From NCBI GenBank assembly GCA_905221375.1, contig CAJNCY010000012.1:1-49823 (forward strand): 49,823 nucleotides of DNA, in the 5' to 3' direction. Origin of the DNA: a bacterium (lineage in GTDB: Bacteria; Bacillota; Bacilli; Lactobacillales; Streptococcaceae). A program made the position numbers and the translations under genes. Shown here one piece after another: positions 1 to 11,397 of this stretch; within the stretch, counting starts at the first letter, position 1; every line of letters begins with the position of its first letter. The notes under the pieces were generated by a model that did no database searches, was not told the origin of the DNA, and saw only the letters and a list, made by a program, of their open reading frames with translations.

Positions 1-999
1 TTCCAAAACCCAGCAGGGTGAGGCTTTACATTCACTGAAGTTTTAGAGCTGTGTTGTTTCGAATGGTTCCAAAACATACAACCGATGAAGTGATTAAAAA
101 TGATGGTTTTAGAGCTGTGTTGTTTCGAATGGTTCCAAAACTCATAAATTTAGGGATAAAGACACCCATAAGTTTTAGAGCTGTGTTGTTTCGAATGGTT
201 CCAAAACCAGGAACAGTAGAAAATACTTACTCTCATGGTTTTAGAGCTGTGTTGTTTCGAATGGTTCCAAAACCCAGCAGGGTGAGGCTTTACATTCACT
301 GAAGTTTTAGAGCTGTGTTGTTTCGAATGGTTCCAAAACATCATCTAATCTCTCCTTTACTTGTAGACCGTTTTAGAGCTGTGTTGTTTCGAATGGTTCC
401 AAAACAGGGCTTGCACCTTGACCGTCGCTGTAATAGTTTTAGAGCTGTGTTGTTTCGAATGGTTCCAAAACCTTTAACCTTTTCATCATGAATTGTCAAG
501 TGTTTTAGAGCTGTGTTGTTTCGAATGGTTCCAAAACTTCTTGGCTGTGACGTTGCTTTCTGCTGAAGTTTTAGAGCTGTGTTGTTTCGAATGGTTCCAA
601 AACATACAACCGATGAAGTGATTAAAAATGATGGTTTTAGAGCTGTGTTGTTTCGAATGGTTCCAAAACTCAACAATCCAGGCTCTGTTTATAGCGAGCG
701 TTTTAGAGCTGTGTTGTTTCGAATGGTTCCAAAACGCTTCTGCCTATTCTCTACCAGTTCAACAGGTTTTAGAGCTGTGTTGTTTCGAATGGTTCCAAAA
801 CGTTCAGGTAACAGCTGAGGACATTGTTATCGTTTTAGAGCTGTGTTGTTTCGAATGGTTCCAAAACTTGACATCAAATTTCAATCAAACGTATCTGGTT
901 TTAGAGCTGTGTTGTTTCGAATGGTTCCAAAACGATACCTCCCCCGATGTCACAACCGCCTAAGTTTTAGAGCTGTGTTGTTTCGAATGGTTCCAAAAC
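1..999 (+). CRISPR. Type II-A CRISPR array, leader-distal portion (15 spacers)
   Basis: The array opens with the last 9 bases of a repeat (1-9), followed by 15 spacers and 15 complete 36-bp repeats. The repeat begins GTTTTAGAGCTG and ends GGTTCCAAAAC. Every spacer is exactly 30 nt, giving a strict 66-bp period; spacers start at 10, 76, 142 and so on to 934, and the last repeat is 964-999. I saw no repeat variants, and even the terminal repeat is intact. The repeat is the type II-A class of S. thermophilus CRISPR3, in which the repeat reads in the crRNA direction, so transcription is rightward and leader, cas9, cas1, cas2 and csn2 should lie left of the window. Two spacers are exact duplicates (10-39 = 274-303; 76-105 = 604-633). 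Presence is certain; the leader side is inferred from family orientation. Confidence 0.98.
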
Positions 1000-1004
1000 A
1001 CATT

Positions 1005-1035
1005 AAAAGCTACTCATTTTTTAAGTAGCTTTTTT
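1005..1035 (+). terminator. Rho-independent terminator closing the CRISPR array
   Basis: A 10-bp perfect inverted repeat (AAAAGCTACT / AGTAGCTTTT, arms 1005-1014 and 1024-1033) with a T-run begins 6 bases after the last repeat. It supports rightward transcription of the array. The same hairpin could also end the leftward-facing region, but the T-run favours the plus strand. Confidence 0.85.
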
Positions 1036-1060
1036 CTTATTCAAGTTTACATATTAGTCA

Positions 1061-1738
1061 TTACAATCCCATTCCCCTGTAGAAAAGCAAAACTGCGAGT
1101 CCTACGAACAAGACTAACGCTACCAGTCTTTGACTAGCGCTATACATACGTCTTTCTCCTCTAACTGGAAAGATAACTGCTAGAAATGCGCCACCAACTG
1201 CACCTCCGATATGACCTGCTAGACTGATTCCTGGAATCAGAACACTTCCAATAATGTTAACCACAAAAAGTGTCAGATAGGATTGCCCCAACTGCTGGAT
1301 ATAAGGATTACGCGTTGCATAGCGAAGAACAATAATTGCAGCAAATAGCCCATAGAGAGAAGTCGAGGCTCCTGCTGCTAAGGATTTGGGACTAAATACA
1401 AAAACAAAGAGATTGCCCATCATTCCAGATAAGAGATAGAGAAAGAAAAACTTCTTGGATCCGAAAATTTCCTCTACTTGCCTACCAAGGTAATAAAGCG
1501 AAAGCATATTAACAATGAAATGCTCCCACCCAATATGAACAAAAATAGCAGAGAAGAGACGCCAAATCTGCTCAGGAAAGAGGCGAATGGCAGGCCCGTA
1601 CATGGCTCCAAATCGAAATAGGGTATCTGCCCTGTAAAAGTTTCCTCCTGTGGTTACCAACATTAGTATAAATACCAAGGCCGTCACTAAGAGGAAGAAA
1701 CTCGTCACAGGGTAACGCCTATCAAAGATTTCTTTCAT
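1061..1738 (-). CDS. Rhomboid-family intramembrane serine protease
   Basis: The protein has 225 residues and is strongly hydrophobic, with six or so membrane segments. It should cleave transmembrane substrates within the membrane. The catalytic serine lies in the rhomboid motif GASTSLYG (about residues 123-130) and the catalytic histidine in AGHIGG (about 175-180). The upstream HIGWEHFIVNM segment is the family's conserved L1/TM2 region. I chose the ATG at 1738, which follows AGGAGG at a 9-base spacing; a TTG one codon earlier is possible. It overlaps the end of the cyclo-ligase gene by about 17 bases, so it is co-transcribed with the dapH-dapL run. The substrate is unknown. Confidence 0.93.
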   Translation of the reverse strand: MKEIFDRRYPVTSFFLLVTALVFILMLVTTGGNFYRADTLFRFGAMYGPAIRLFPEQIWRLFSAIFVHIGWEHFIVNMLSLYYLGRQVEEIFGSKKFFFLYLLSGMMGNLFVFVFSPKSLAAGASTSLYGLFAAIIVLRYATRNPYIQQLGQSYLTLFVVNIIGSVLIPGISLAGHIGGAVGGAFLAVIFPVRGERRMYSASQRLVALVLFVGLAVLLFYRGMGL

Positions 1739-2261
1739 CAATCAGTACCTCCTGAACAGGAATATCATGATTTTCAGGGCTAAAGTCCTGAATTTGACAA
1801 GGATATATCGTACTCAAAGTATGACCAGTAATATGTTTCAGATAGCGATCATAATAACCTCCACCGTATCCAATCCGATATCCTTCCGTCGTAAAAGCCA
1901 AGCCAGGAACATGAATCAAATCAATCTGAGAGGCATCCACCACTTCCAAATCTCCCTGTGGTTCCAGTAAGCCAAAGGAAGTTTTGGCTAGTTGTTGCGG
2001 ATTATAGACTACAAAGTCCATGCGCCCCTTGGGATAAGTTTTGGGTATCAGAACCTTCTTGCCGTCCCTCAGCGCCTGGTCAATCAGTTCCTGAGTTTGA
2101 AACTCATGAGGAAAAGAGAGGTAGCTTGCGATGACCTTGGCTTCTTGGTAAAAGGGGTGTTGTAAAAGTCGCTCAGTTAAAGCTTGGTCTATAAACTGTT
2201 TTTGCTCTCGAGGGATAGCCTTCATTTCGTGCAAGACTTGCTTGCGTAATTCCGATTTCAT
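1722..2261 (-). CDS. 5-formyltetrahydrofolate cyclo-ligase
   Basis: This roughly 179-residue cytosolic enzyme converts 5-formyl-THF to 5,10-methenyl-THF using ATP, returning an inactive folate to one-carbon metabolism. Family signatures are the N-terminal basic segment KSELRKQVL and the C-terminal nucleotide/folate-binding motif GYRIGYGGGYYDRYL. The ATG at 2261 is preceded by GAGGG at a 7-base spacing and is preferred over a TTG at 2267. The gene begins just after the dapL stop and overlaps the rhomboid gene downstream, so translation is probably coupled. The E. coli counterpart is YgfA. Confidence 0.94.
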   Translation of the reverse strand: MKSELRKQVLHEMKAIPREQKQFIDQALTERLLQHPFYQEAKVIASYLSFPHEFQTQELIDQALRDGKKVLIPKTYPKGRMDFVVYNPQQLAKTSFGLLEPQGDLEVVDASQIDLIHVPGLAFTTEGYRIGYGGGYYDRYLKHITGHTLSTIYPCQIQDFSPENHDIPVQEVLIDERNL

Positions 2262-2272
2262 AGACAAGCCCT

Positions 2273-3403
2273 CTACTCTACTGCCTTCTTTTTCAGGAAA
2301 CTAGAAACCGCATCCACCCCAATAGCTAATGCTTCTTCCTTAGGACTCATCTGAGGGTGATGAAGAGCGTAGGGACTATCGATACCTAGCCAAAACATAA
2401 CGCCATCAACCTTTGAAAGAAGATAACCAAAGTCCTCACCTGTCATAGCTGGCTCGATATCAATCAACTCGATTCCGTCTTTCTCTTCAAAGAAGTCCAT
2501 CAATTCACGCGCCAAGGCTGGATGGTTCTCAACAGGTAGGTATCCACCTTGTTTGAGTTCCACTTCGACTTCCATATCAAAGGCAGCTGCAACTCCTTCT
2601 GCAACTGTTTTGACCCTCTTTTGAACCAAGAGACTCATATCCTGTGTCAAAGCCCGAATGGTTCCATGCAAAAAGGCTGTGTCTGTGATAACATTGTTGG
2701 TTGTTCCGGCTTGGAAAAGACCAAAGGTCACCACTGCTCCCTCGATTGGGTTAACATTGCGGCTAACAACTGACTGCACCTGGGTCACAAAGTAACTAGC
2801 AGCCACCAAGGCGTCATTAGCTTCATGTGGAAAGGCTGCATGTCCTCCTTTACCTTTGAAACGAATCTTCACCTCACAGGTCCCTGCAAAGAGTGTGTGT
2901 GTATTGGTCGCAATCTGGCCGACTTTCAAATCTGGTCGAACATGGAGGCCATAAAATTGATCTGGCAACCAATCTCCAAAAGCACCATCCTCATACATGA
3001 GCATACCACCAGCTTCATTTTCTTCAGCAGGTTGAAACAGAAAGAGCAGATTGTTCTTTGGTTGCTCCTCAAGGGCACGCTCTAGACAGCCCAAGGCAAT
3101 AGTCATGTGGAAATCATGGCCACAAGCATGCATGCGACCTTGGTGCTGAGAAGCGAAAGAAAGTCCCGTTTGTTCGACGATAGGCAGGCCATCAATATCT
3201 GTTCTCCAACCAATGGTACGCTCTGGCTGACTTCCCTGCAAGTAAACCAAAATACCTGTCCGCCAAGTTCGAACTTGGACAAAATTCTTGCCCGCAATCA
3301 ATTTTTCAATCACATCTAGCAAATAAGCATGAGTCTTGAACTCCTCCAAGCCAATCTCTGGAATCTGGTGCAAATCTCGTCTAGTCTGAATCAAATCTAA
3401 CAT
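2273..3403 (-). CDS. dapL: N-acetyldiaminopimelate deacetylase (M20 family)
   Basis: This 376-residue M20 metallopeptidase-fold protein shows metal-binding motifs [10 protein letters not shown] near residue 92 and PAEENEAGG near residue 127, plus the internal dimerisation domain typical of the family. It removes acetate from N-acetyl-LL-diaminopimelate in the acetylase branch of lysine and meso-DAP synthesis. The specific assignment rests on the adjacent dapH; by sequence alone it could be a general amidohydrolase. An AGGAGG box precedes the ATG. It is the second gene of the dapH run. Confidence 0.9.
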   Translation of the reverse strand: MLDLIQTRRDLHQIPEIGLEEFKTHAYLLDVIEKLIAGKNFVQVRTWRTGILVYLQGSQPERTIGWRTDIDGLPIVEQTGLSFASQHQGRMHACGHDFHMTIALGCLERALEEQPKNNLLFLFQPAEENEAGGMLMYEDGAFGDWLPDQFYGLHVRPDLKVGQIATNTHTLFAGTCEVKIRFKGKGGHAAFPHEANDALVAASYFVTQVQSVVSRNVNPIEGAVVTFGLFQAGTTNNVITDTAFLHGTIRALTQDMSLLVQKRVKTVAEGVAAAFDMEVEVELKQGGYLPVENHPALARELMDFFEEKDGIELIDIEPAMTGEDFGYLLSKVDGVMFWLGIDSPYALHHPQMSPKEEALAIGVDAVSSFLKKKAVE

Positions 3404-3428
3404 CTATCTATCCTCCTATATAGCAGAA

Positions 3429-3455
3429 AGAGGCTGGAAGAAGGGTTCCGCCTCT
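3429..3455 (-). other. Intra-operon hairpin between dapH and dapL
   Basis: Arms AGAGGC (3429-3434) and GCCTCT (3450-3455), with a further GGAA/TTCC inner pairing, lie in the 67-bp dapH-dapL gap. On the minus strand the hairpin is followed by only a short T-rich stretch, so it may be a partial terminator or an mRNA processing or stability element. Confidence 0.5.
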
Positions 3456-3470
3456 ATTTTTCTTTTACAA

Positions 3471-4169
3471 TTATAAGGTACGAAGCGCATCCTCTAGCGC
3501 TGTTTTTTGTTGGGTTTGGGCATCAATCTCTTTGATAATACGAGCTGGAACACCTGCCACCACCACGTTTTCTGGGACATCTTGGGTAACAATAGCTCCT
3601 GCTGCGACAACTGAACCACTACCGATTTGGACTCCTTCGATAACTACGGCATTGGCACCGATGAGAACATTGTCTCCGACACGGACTGGTTCAGCGCTAG
3701 CTGGCTCAATCACACCTGCCAAAACTGCACCTGCACCAATGTGACTGTTTTTCCCAACGATAGCACGGCCACCAAGTATAGCCCCCATGTCAATCATGGT
3801 TCCTGCACCGATTTCAGCACCGATATTGATAACGGCTCCCATCATGATAACAGCATTGTCACCAATTTCAACTTGATCACGGATAATCGCACCTGGCTCG
3901 ATACGAGCGTTGATAGCACGTTTGTCTAGCAAAGGAACTGCAGAATTACGAGCGTCTTGCTCAACAACATAGTCTTGATTTTCTACCAAACCATCGAGAA
4001 GCGGAGCAACGTCCTTCCAGTCTCCAAATAGGACATTCCCTAGTTTGACAACAGAGCTTGGTACAGCAGTTGCAAGTTGTCCTTCAAAGGTTACTTTAAC
4101 ACTAGTTTTCTTTTCAGCATTGGCGATAAATTGGATAATTTCTTGTGCATTCATTTTTGTGGCAGTCAT
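3471..4169 (-). CDS. dapH: 2,3,4,5-tetrahydropyridine-2,6-dicarboxylate N-acetyltransferase
   Basis: This 232-residue enzyme acetylates tetrahydrodipicolinate with acetyl-CoA, the first committed step of the acetylase branch to diaminopimelate and lysine. From about residue 88 onward the sequence is a left-handed parallel beta-helix of imperfect hexapeptides (for example [20 protein letters not shown]), with the N-terminal DapH helical domain before it. The start follows a perfect AGGAGG (4175-4180). It leads the run dapH-dapL-cyclo-ligase-rhomboid. The leader upstream contains a terminator-like hairpin and a possible pseudoknot, suggesting attenuation control. Confidence 0.95.
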   Translation of the reverse strand: MTATKMNAQEIIQFIANAEKKTSVKVTFEGQLATAVPSSVVKLGNVLFGDWKDVAPLLDGLVENQDYVVEQDARNSAVPLLDKRAINARIEPGAIIRDQVEIGDNAVIMMGAVINIGAEIGAGTMIDMGAILGGRAIVGKNSHIGAGAVLAGVIEPASAEPVRVGDNVLIGANAVVIEGVQIGSGSVVAAGAIVTQDVPENVVVAGVPARIIKEIDAQTQQKTALEDALRTL

Positions 4170-4206
4170 AGGCGCCTCCTAGTTCATTTTAATGATACCT
4201 ATTCTA

Positions 4207-4357
4207 CCAAAAAAGGCCTCAAATTTGAAGCCTTTTTGTTTGTTTTTAGGTATGATTTTTAGGGATGTGAGATAAAACGTGCTGTCGGTAAAAGCAAGCC
4301 CCTACCGATACAACCTAAAAACACTCTTCACAACTATCTCCCCGTGTTTTATTGACT
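4207..4357 (-). promoter_or_regulatory. Structured 5' leader of dapH with terminator (candidate attenuator or riboswitch)
   Basis: Reading leftward from a promoter at 4363-4391, the roughly 185-nt leader can form a 10-bp perfect closing stem (4313-4322 with 4242-4251). This encloses a 6-bp hairpin (4303-4308 with 4285-4290). The 7-nt segment 4346-4352, outside the closing stem, is complementary to the enclosed segment 4272-4278, which would make an H-type pseudoknot. An intrinsic-terminator hairpin (4209-4237) with T-runs on both strands sits 40 bases before dapH. I do not recognise an L-box, T-box or other known class. The hairpin could instead end the EamA gene upstream. Confidence 0.5.
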
Positions 4358-4362
4358 ATTCT

Positions 4363-4391
4363 AGTATAGCACACTTTTAGAATTAAGAAAA
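4363..4391 (-). promoter_or_regulatory. Promoter of the dapH run
   Basis: On the minus strand an extended -10, TGCTATACT (TATACT at 4363-4368), has a weak -35 TTTTCT at 4386-4391 with a 17-base spacer. It lies just after the end of the EamA gene and gives a transcript start near 4355. Confidence 0.55.
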
Positions 4392-4397
4392 GACTTT

Positions 4398-5309
4398 TTA
4401 TTCACTTTCTTTCGCTTCTTCTATCGATAAGAAGATCATGGGTAAAATAATCAGGGCCATAGCTAGAAGAAGGGACCAATCCACTACCAATCCTAAAAAC
4501 AAAACACTCAAAAGGGCAGAAGAGAGAGGTTCACTGGCACTGATAACGGAAACCACCAAGGGAGAAACCAAGGAAACAGCCTTCATGGAAATAAAAAAAG
4601 CAAAAGCCGTTCCAAAGAAAGCGATAATGAGGCAAATCAAGATACTCCAAATATCAGGAGTGAAGGAAAGCTGATACACTGGCGAAAGGACATTGCTAAA
4701 TAAACCGGCCAAAATCATCCCCCACCCAACCGTGGGTACAAAACCATAGCGCTTCGCGAAAGGTTGGGGCAAGATCACATTAAACATGACCCCCATGGCA
4801 CTCAGCAAACCCGTCACAAGTGCTAGCGGTGTCATGGATAACTGAGAGAGATCCCCCTTTGTCGCCATCAGGCAAACACCCAGCATGGCAATCAAAACAT
4901 AGAAAATAGCGCTTTTTGACGCTCGTTTTTTATAAACCAAGCGATTGTAAAAGAGGATAAAGACAGGACTGATAAACTGTAAAATAGTCGCTGTCGCAGC
5001 ATTAGAATATTCTACACAGAGATAGAAAAAATACTGAACTGAAAAAATCCCCAAAATAGCATAGGCTAAAAAGGGCAGGTAATTTTTCTTATCTCGCCAA
5101 ATATCTAGCACTTGCGATTTTAATTGCATTGCAGACCAAATGAGCACAAGACTCCCTGCTAGTGTCAAACGCATAGAGGTAATCCAGCCAGAGGACACTT
5201 GATAATGAGTAAAGAAATATTCTCCTAAAATTCCACAAATTCCCCAGATTAAGCCGGATAGAAGAGAATAAATGGTTCCTTTAACAATCTTTTTCTGATA
5301 CTGATTCAT
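4398..5309 (-). CDS. EamA/DMT-family membrane transporter
   Basis: The protein has 303 residues and ten predicted membrane segments arranged as two EamA repeats (for example SLLSGLIWGICGILGEYFF at the start of the first). This is the drug/metabolite transporter superfamily; the substrate cannot be read from sequence. The frame is open further upstream, but that extension runs through the pbp1b terminator, so the ATG at 5309 is chosen. It has no good Shine-Dalgarno. An extended -10 (TGTTACAAT, TACAAT at 5316-5321) ends 6 bases before the ATG, so the message may be leaderless. Confidence 0.9.
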   Translation of the reverse strand: MNQYQKKIVKGTIYSLLSGLIWGICGILGEYFFTHYQVSSGWITSMRLTLAGSLVLIWSAMQLKSQVLDIWRDKKNYLPFLAYAILGIFSVQYFFYLCVEYSNAATATILQFISPVFILFYNRLVYKKRASKSAIFYVLIAMLGVCLMATKGDLSQLSMTPLALVTGLLSAMGVMFNVILPQPFAKRYGFVPTVGWGMILAGLFSNVLSPVYQLSFTPDIWSILICLIIAFFGTAFAFFISMKAVSLVSPLVVSVISASEPLSSALLSVLFLGLVVDWSLLLAMALIILPMIFLSIEEAKESE

Positions 5310-5329
5310 ATCTTTATTGTAACACGAAA

Positions 5330-5369
5330 GGGAAAAAGAAAAAAGTGGCAATCCATTGATTGGCCACTT
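5330..5369 (-). terminator. Terminator of pbp1b
   Basis: The inverted repeat 5343-5353 / 5358-5369 (AAGTGGC...GCCACTT, one bulge) is followed on the minus strand by a T-rich run. It lies directly downstream of the pbp1b stop and upstream of the EamA start. Confidence 0.85.
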
Positions 5370-5391
5370 CATTTAGCACAGTTCATAGAAC

Positions 5392-7903
<2,512 letters not shown>

Positions 7904-7952
7904 TAAAATAGCCACTTTCTTCCCTATTCTGCTAGGCTATTGCCCAAGTTTG

Positions 7953-7961
7953 TGATACAAT
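7953..7961 (+). promoter_or_regulatory. tyrS promoter (extended -10)
   Basis: TGATACAAT (TACAAT 7956-7961), without a clear -35, is placed so that transcription begins about 30 bases before tyrS. The leader is too short for a T-box and none is visible. Confidence 0.6.
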
Positions 7962-7998
7962 AGTTAGAAACAATAATTTTAAAAAGGAGAAAAGACAC

Positions 7999-9255
7999 AT
8001 GCACATTTTTGATGAGCTAAAAGAGCGTGGTTTGATATTTCAAACGACTGATGAAGAAGCTTTGCGTAAAGCCCTAGAAGAAGGTCAAGTTTCTTATTAT
8101 ACTGGCTACGATCCAACTGCTGACAGCCTTCACCTAGGCCACCTTGTCGCAATCTTGACAAGTCGTCGCTTGCAACTAGCAGGTCACAAACCTTATGCGC
8201 TCGTTGGCGGTGCTACAGGTCTCATCGGAGATCCGTCCTTCAAAGATGCTGAGCGTAGTCTCCAAACAAAAGACACAGTAGATGGCTGGGTCAAGTCTAT
8301 CCAAGGACAACTTTCTCGTTTTCTTGACTTTGAAAATGGTGAAAATAAAGCTGTCATGGTCAACAACTACGACTGGTTTGGCAGCATCAGCTTCATTGAC
8401 TTCCTCCGTGATATCGGAAAATACTTCACTGTCAACTACATGATGAGTAAGGAATCTGTTAAAAAACGCATTGAAACAGGGATTTCTTACACTGAGTTTG
8501 CCTACCAAATCATGCAAGGTTACGATTTCTTCGTTCTTAACCAAGATCACAATGTAACGCTACAAATCGGTGGTTCTGACCAGTGGGGAAATATGACAGC
8601 TGGTACCGAATTGCTTCGTCGTAAGTCTGACAAGACTGGTCACGTTATTACTGTTCCATTGATTACAGATGCAACTGGTAAGAAATTTGGTAAATCTGAA
8701 GGAAACGCAGTCTGGCTCAATCCTGAAAAGACTTCTCCATACGAAATGTACCAATTCTGGATGAATGTTATGGACGCTGACGCTGTTCGCTTCTTGAAAA
8801 TCTTTACTTTCTTATCACTTGAAGAGATTGAAGACATCCGCAAACAATTTGAAGCTGCTCCACACGAACGCTTGGCTCAAAAAGTCTTGGCTCGTGAAGT
8901 TGTCACTCTTGTTCACGGAGAAGAAGCTTACAAAGAAGCTCTCAACATCACTGAGCAACTCTTTGCAGGAAACATCAAAAACCTTTCTGTCAAAGAACTC
9001 AAACAAGGACTTCGTGGAGTGCCAAACTACCAAGTTCAAGCAGAAGAAAACCACAATATCGTGGAACTGCTCGTTTCATCTGGTGTGGTTAACTCAAAAC
9101 GCCAAGCTCGTGAAGATGTCCAAAATGGAGCTATCTACGTAAACGGCGACCGCATTCAAGACCTTGACTATATCTTGAGCGACGCAGATAAGTTAGAGAA
9201 CGAACTAACTGTTATCCGTCGTGGTAAGAAAAAATACTTTGTATTGACTTACTAA
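7999..9255 (+). CDS. tyrS: Tyrosyl-tRNA synthetase
   Basis: This 418-residue class I aminoacyl-tRNA synthetase charges tRNA-Tyr. The HIGH motif appears as HLGH at residues 45-48 and the KMSKS loop as KFGKS near residue 230. The tyrosine-binding segment [10 protein letters not shown] lies just before HLGH. The C-terminal 70 or so residues form an S4 RNA-binding domain ([17 protein letters not shown]). AAGGAGA precedes the ATG. The gene is divergent from pbp1b and followed by its own terminator. Confidence 0.98.
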   Translation: MHIFDELKERGLIFQTTDEEALRKALEEGQVSYYTGYDPTADSLHLGHLVAILTSRRLQLAGHKPYALVGGATGLIGDPSFKDAERSLQTKDTVDGWVKSIQGQLSRFLDFENGENKAVMVNNYDWFGSISFIDFLRDIGKYFTVNYMMSKESVKKRIETGISYTEFAYQIMQGYDFFVLNQDHNVTLQIGGSDQWGNMTAGTELLRRKSDKTGHVITVPLITDATGKKFGKSEGNAVWLNPEKTSPYEMYQFWMNVMDADAVRFLKIFTFLSLEEIEDIRKQFEAAPHERLAQKVLAREVVTLVHGEEAYKEALNITEQLFAGNIKNLSVKELKQGLRGVPNYQVQAEENHNIVELLVSSGVVNSKRQAREDVQNGAIYVNGDRIQDLDYILSDADKLENELTVIRRGKKKYFVLTY

Positions 9256-9278
9256 ACTATTCAACATTTATCTATAAA

Positions 9279-9316
9279 CAAAGGAGTTAACCTCGAGAAA
9301 GGTAACTCCTTTTTTC
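9279..9316 (+). terminator. tyrS terminator
   Basis: GGAGTTAACC / GGTAACTCC stem (one bulged A), followed by six Ts, 25 bases after the tyrS stop. Confidence 0.9.
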
Positions 9317-9332
9317 TGTTAATAACTATCAT

Positions 9333-11396
9333 CTATCTATTTTTAATAGACAGACTACGCAGGACAATGCGCAAGGTTGTTAGATTATGTAAGATAGAGA
9401 GATTTGAAGGACTGAGCCAATTAAATAAGCCAAAGCCAATCAAACTACTATTTACGACAACGGTATCTTGAATATTCTTCTTGATGAGTGTTTGCAAAGA
9501 TGATGATAGCCAATCCAACTCTTGGAAGAAATCCAAACGATTATCTAACAATAAGATATCGCTCATCTGCTTAGAAATATCTGCACTCTCATTCATCACC
9601 ACACCGATATCTGATAGGGTTAGAGCCGCTGAGTCATTCAATCCATCTCCAACCATCAAAATAGTGTGACCTGCTTTCTGCAGTTCCTCTACTAACTCAA
9701 ATTTCCCATCAGGTTTCAAGTCTGTATAGACCTGATCAAAGGGCAAATCTTTGACTAATTCCTCTGTTCTAACCAAGGTGTCCCCTGTTGCCAGAATCAA
9801 TTTTTTCCCTTGTTTCTTAAGTTTCTCCAAGGCTGCCTTAGCTTCTTTTCTCAAAGGAGTATGAATGCAGAACATTCCAATCAATTCATTCTGGTAGGCT
9901 AAGAATAAGAGATTGTAGTGATTCTTGTACTCTTCGATCAAAGCATGTTGTTCCAAACTAATATGAATCTGCTCATCCTGCATCAAGACATAATTCCCAA
10001 TAACAACTGGTTGGCCATCAATATGTGACTTAATTCCCTTACTTGCGATATATTGGAGTTTCCCATGCATTTCCTCATGTTCAATTCCCTCTATCTCAGC
10101 TTGCTTGACAATGGCATTAGCAATAGGATGATAAATGTGTTCCTCAAGACAGGCACTGATTCTGAGAATATCTTCCTCGCTATAGTCCCCAAAAGGTAAC
10201 ACCTTTTCAACTATAGGATAGCTAGTTGTGATTGTCCCAGTCTTATCAAATAAGAAGGTATCAACTTCCAGATATTTCTCCAGAACATCTCCATCCTTAA
10301 TCACCATTTCACGGTTCAACCCCTCCTTGATAGCTGCCAAATAAGCTACCGGAGTAGAAATTTTCAAAGCGCAGGAGAAATCGACCAATAGAAAAGAAAT
10401 AGCCTTAGAAAAAGAACCTGTTAATAGGTAAGTCAGACCAGCCCCCAAGAAATTATATTTGACGACCTTGTCCGCCATTTTGATGAAATAGCGTTGTTTC
10501 GTTTTCTTGTTTTCTTCAGATTTCTTCATCAACTCAATCAGTTGTAAAATCCGGCTGTTCATCTGATTATCGGTTACACGAATACGTAACTCTCCAGTTT
10601 CTAATACTGTATTTGCACAAACCAAATCAGATTCTCTTTTTTCAACTGGAAAACTCTCTCCCGTCAAGGAACTTTCGTTGACCATACCTAAACCTGAAAC
10701 TACTTGTCCATCAAACAGAATTTCATTTCCTTGAGATAGGACCAAGACATCTCCTATTTGAACATCGGAACTCTTGATACTAACGACCGTATCGCCCTGT
10801 ACCAAGAATACATCGCTCTCTTTTGCAAGAAGGCTTTGTTCTAAATCTGTTGCAGTTTTTTTCAAGGACCACTGATCTAAATGATTCCCCAAATCAAGCA
10901 TAAACATGATATTGCTAGCCGTCTTGGATTGGTTCATAAACAAGGACAATAAAATCGCCGAACAGTCCAAGACCTCCATCGTTAGTTCCTTACGCGCTAG
11001 TGTTTGATAGGCTTCTCTAATATAACCCAAAGCCTGATAACAAGTCCATATATAACGAATAGGATACGGCACAAAACTACGAAAAAGTATACGCTTAATC
11101 GCTGCACCTGAAACAATAGAATAAGCACTCTCTTCTCTACGAATGGGAAGAGTCATCAACTCAGAAACTTTCCCTTTATCAATTCTTTTTAAAAAGGCTT
11201 CTGCATTATCTAATACAGAAAAGCCTTCTTTTATGCGTAGAGTAAAGTGCTGTTGATCCATGTAAAACTGGATAGACTCAACCCCCTTTTCATCTCTCGC
11301 CAAGGAACGAAGATAGTCTTGAATATCCAAGGTGAGTGAAAAAGAAGATGATAGTCGGATATGTTGGTATCCTCTATGTAGCACTTTAAAAGACAT
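9333..11396 (-). CDS. P1B-like cation-transporting P-type ATPase
   Basis: The 687-residue membrane pump has actuator motif TGES at 245-248, phosphorylation motif DKTGT at 384-388, the HP pair at 423-424 and hinge GDGLND at 583-588. The N-terminal 70 residues resemble a heavy-metal-associated fold but have no CxxC. The transmembrane metal-site motif reads SCALKISTP (341-349) where heavy-metal pumps have CPC, so the transported ion is unclear. It follows the DUF6110 gene by one base and shares its promoter. It corresponds to the E1-E2 ATPase next to tyrS in pneumococcus. The substrate is unassigned. Confidence 0.93.
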   Translation of the reverse strand: MSFKVLHRGYQHIRLSSSFSLTLDIQDYLRSLARDEKGVESIQFYMDQQHFTLRIKEGFSVLDNAEAFLKRIDKGKVSELMTLPIRREESAYSIVSGAAIKRILFRSFVPYPIRYIWTCYQALGYIREAYQTLARKELTMEVLDCSAILLSLFMNQSKTASNIMFMLDLGNHLDQWSLKKTATDLEQSLLAKESDVFLVQGDTVVSIKSSDVQIGDVLVLSQGNEILFDGQVVSGLGMVNESSLTGESFPVEKRESDLVCANTVLETGELRIRVTDNQMNSRILQLIELMKKSEENKKTKQRYFIKMADKVVKYNFLGAGLTYLLTGSFSKAISFLLVDFSCALKISTPVAYLAAIKEGLNREMVIKDGDVLEKYLEVDTFLFDKTGTITTSYPIVEKVLPFGDYSEEDILRISACLEEHIYHPIANAIVKQAEIEGIEHEEMHGKLQYIASKGIKSHIDGQPVVIGNYVLMQDEQIHISLEQHALIEEYKNHYNLLFLAYQNELIGMFCIHTPLRKEAKAALEKLKKQGKKLILATGDTLVRTEELVKDLPFDQVYTDLKPDGKFELVEELQKAGHTILMVGDGLNDSAALTLSDIGVVMNESADISKQMSDILLLDNRLDFFQELDWLSSSLQTLIKKNIQDTVVVNSSLIGFGLFNWLSPSNLSILHNLTTLRIVLRSLSIKNR

Positions 11397-11397
11397 A

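Noticed and set aside
10..963. A self-targeting spacer against the IME or other genes of this window
   Set aside because: Reading the 13 distinct spacers against the window by eye gave no match; a proper search was not possible.
51..1028. Long open frames on both strands through the CRISPR array
   Set aside because: The 66-bp unit is a multiple of three, so any frame without a stop in one unit stays open; the translations are plain repeats of the CRISPR repeat.
4242..4352. Lysine riboswitch (L-box), T-box or preQ1-II element in the dapH leader
   Set aside because: The leader is shorter than an L-box and lacks its conserved internal loops, and no T-box GGTGG motif is present; it is kept only as a candidate of unknown class.
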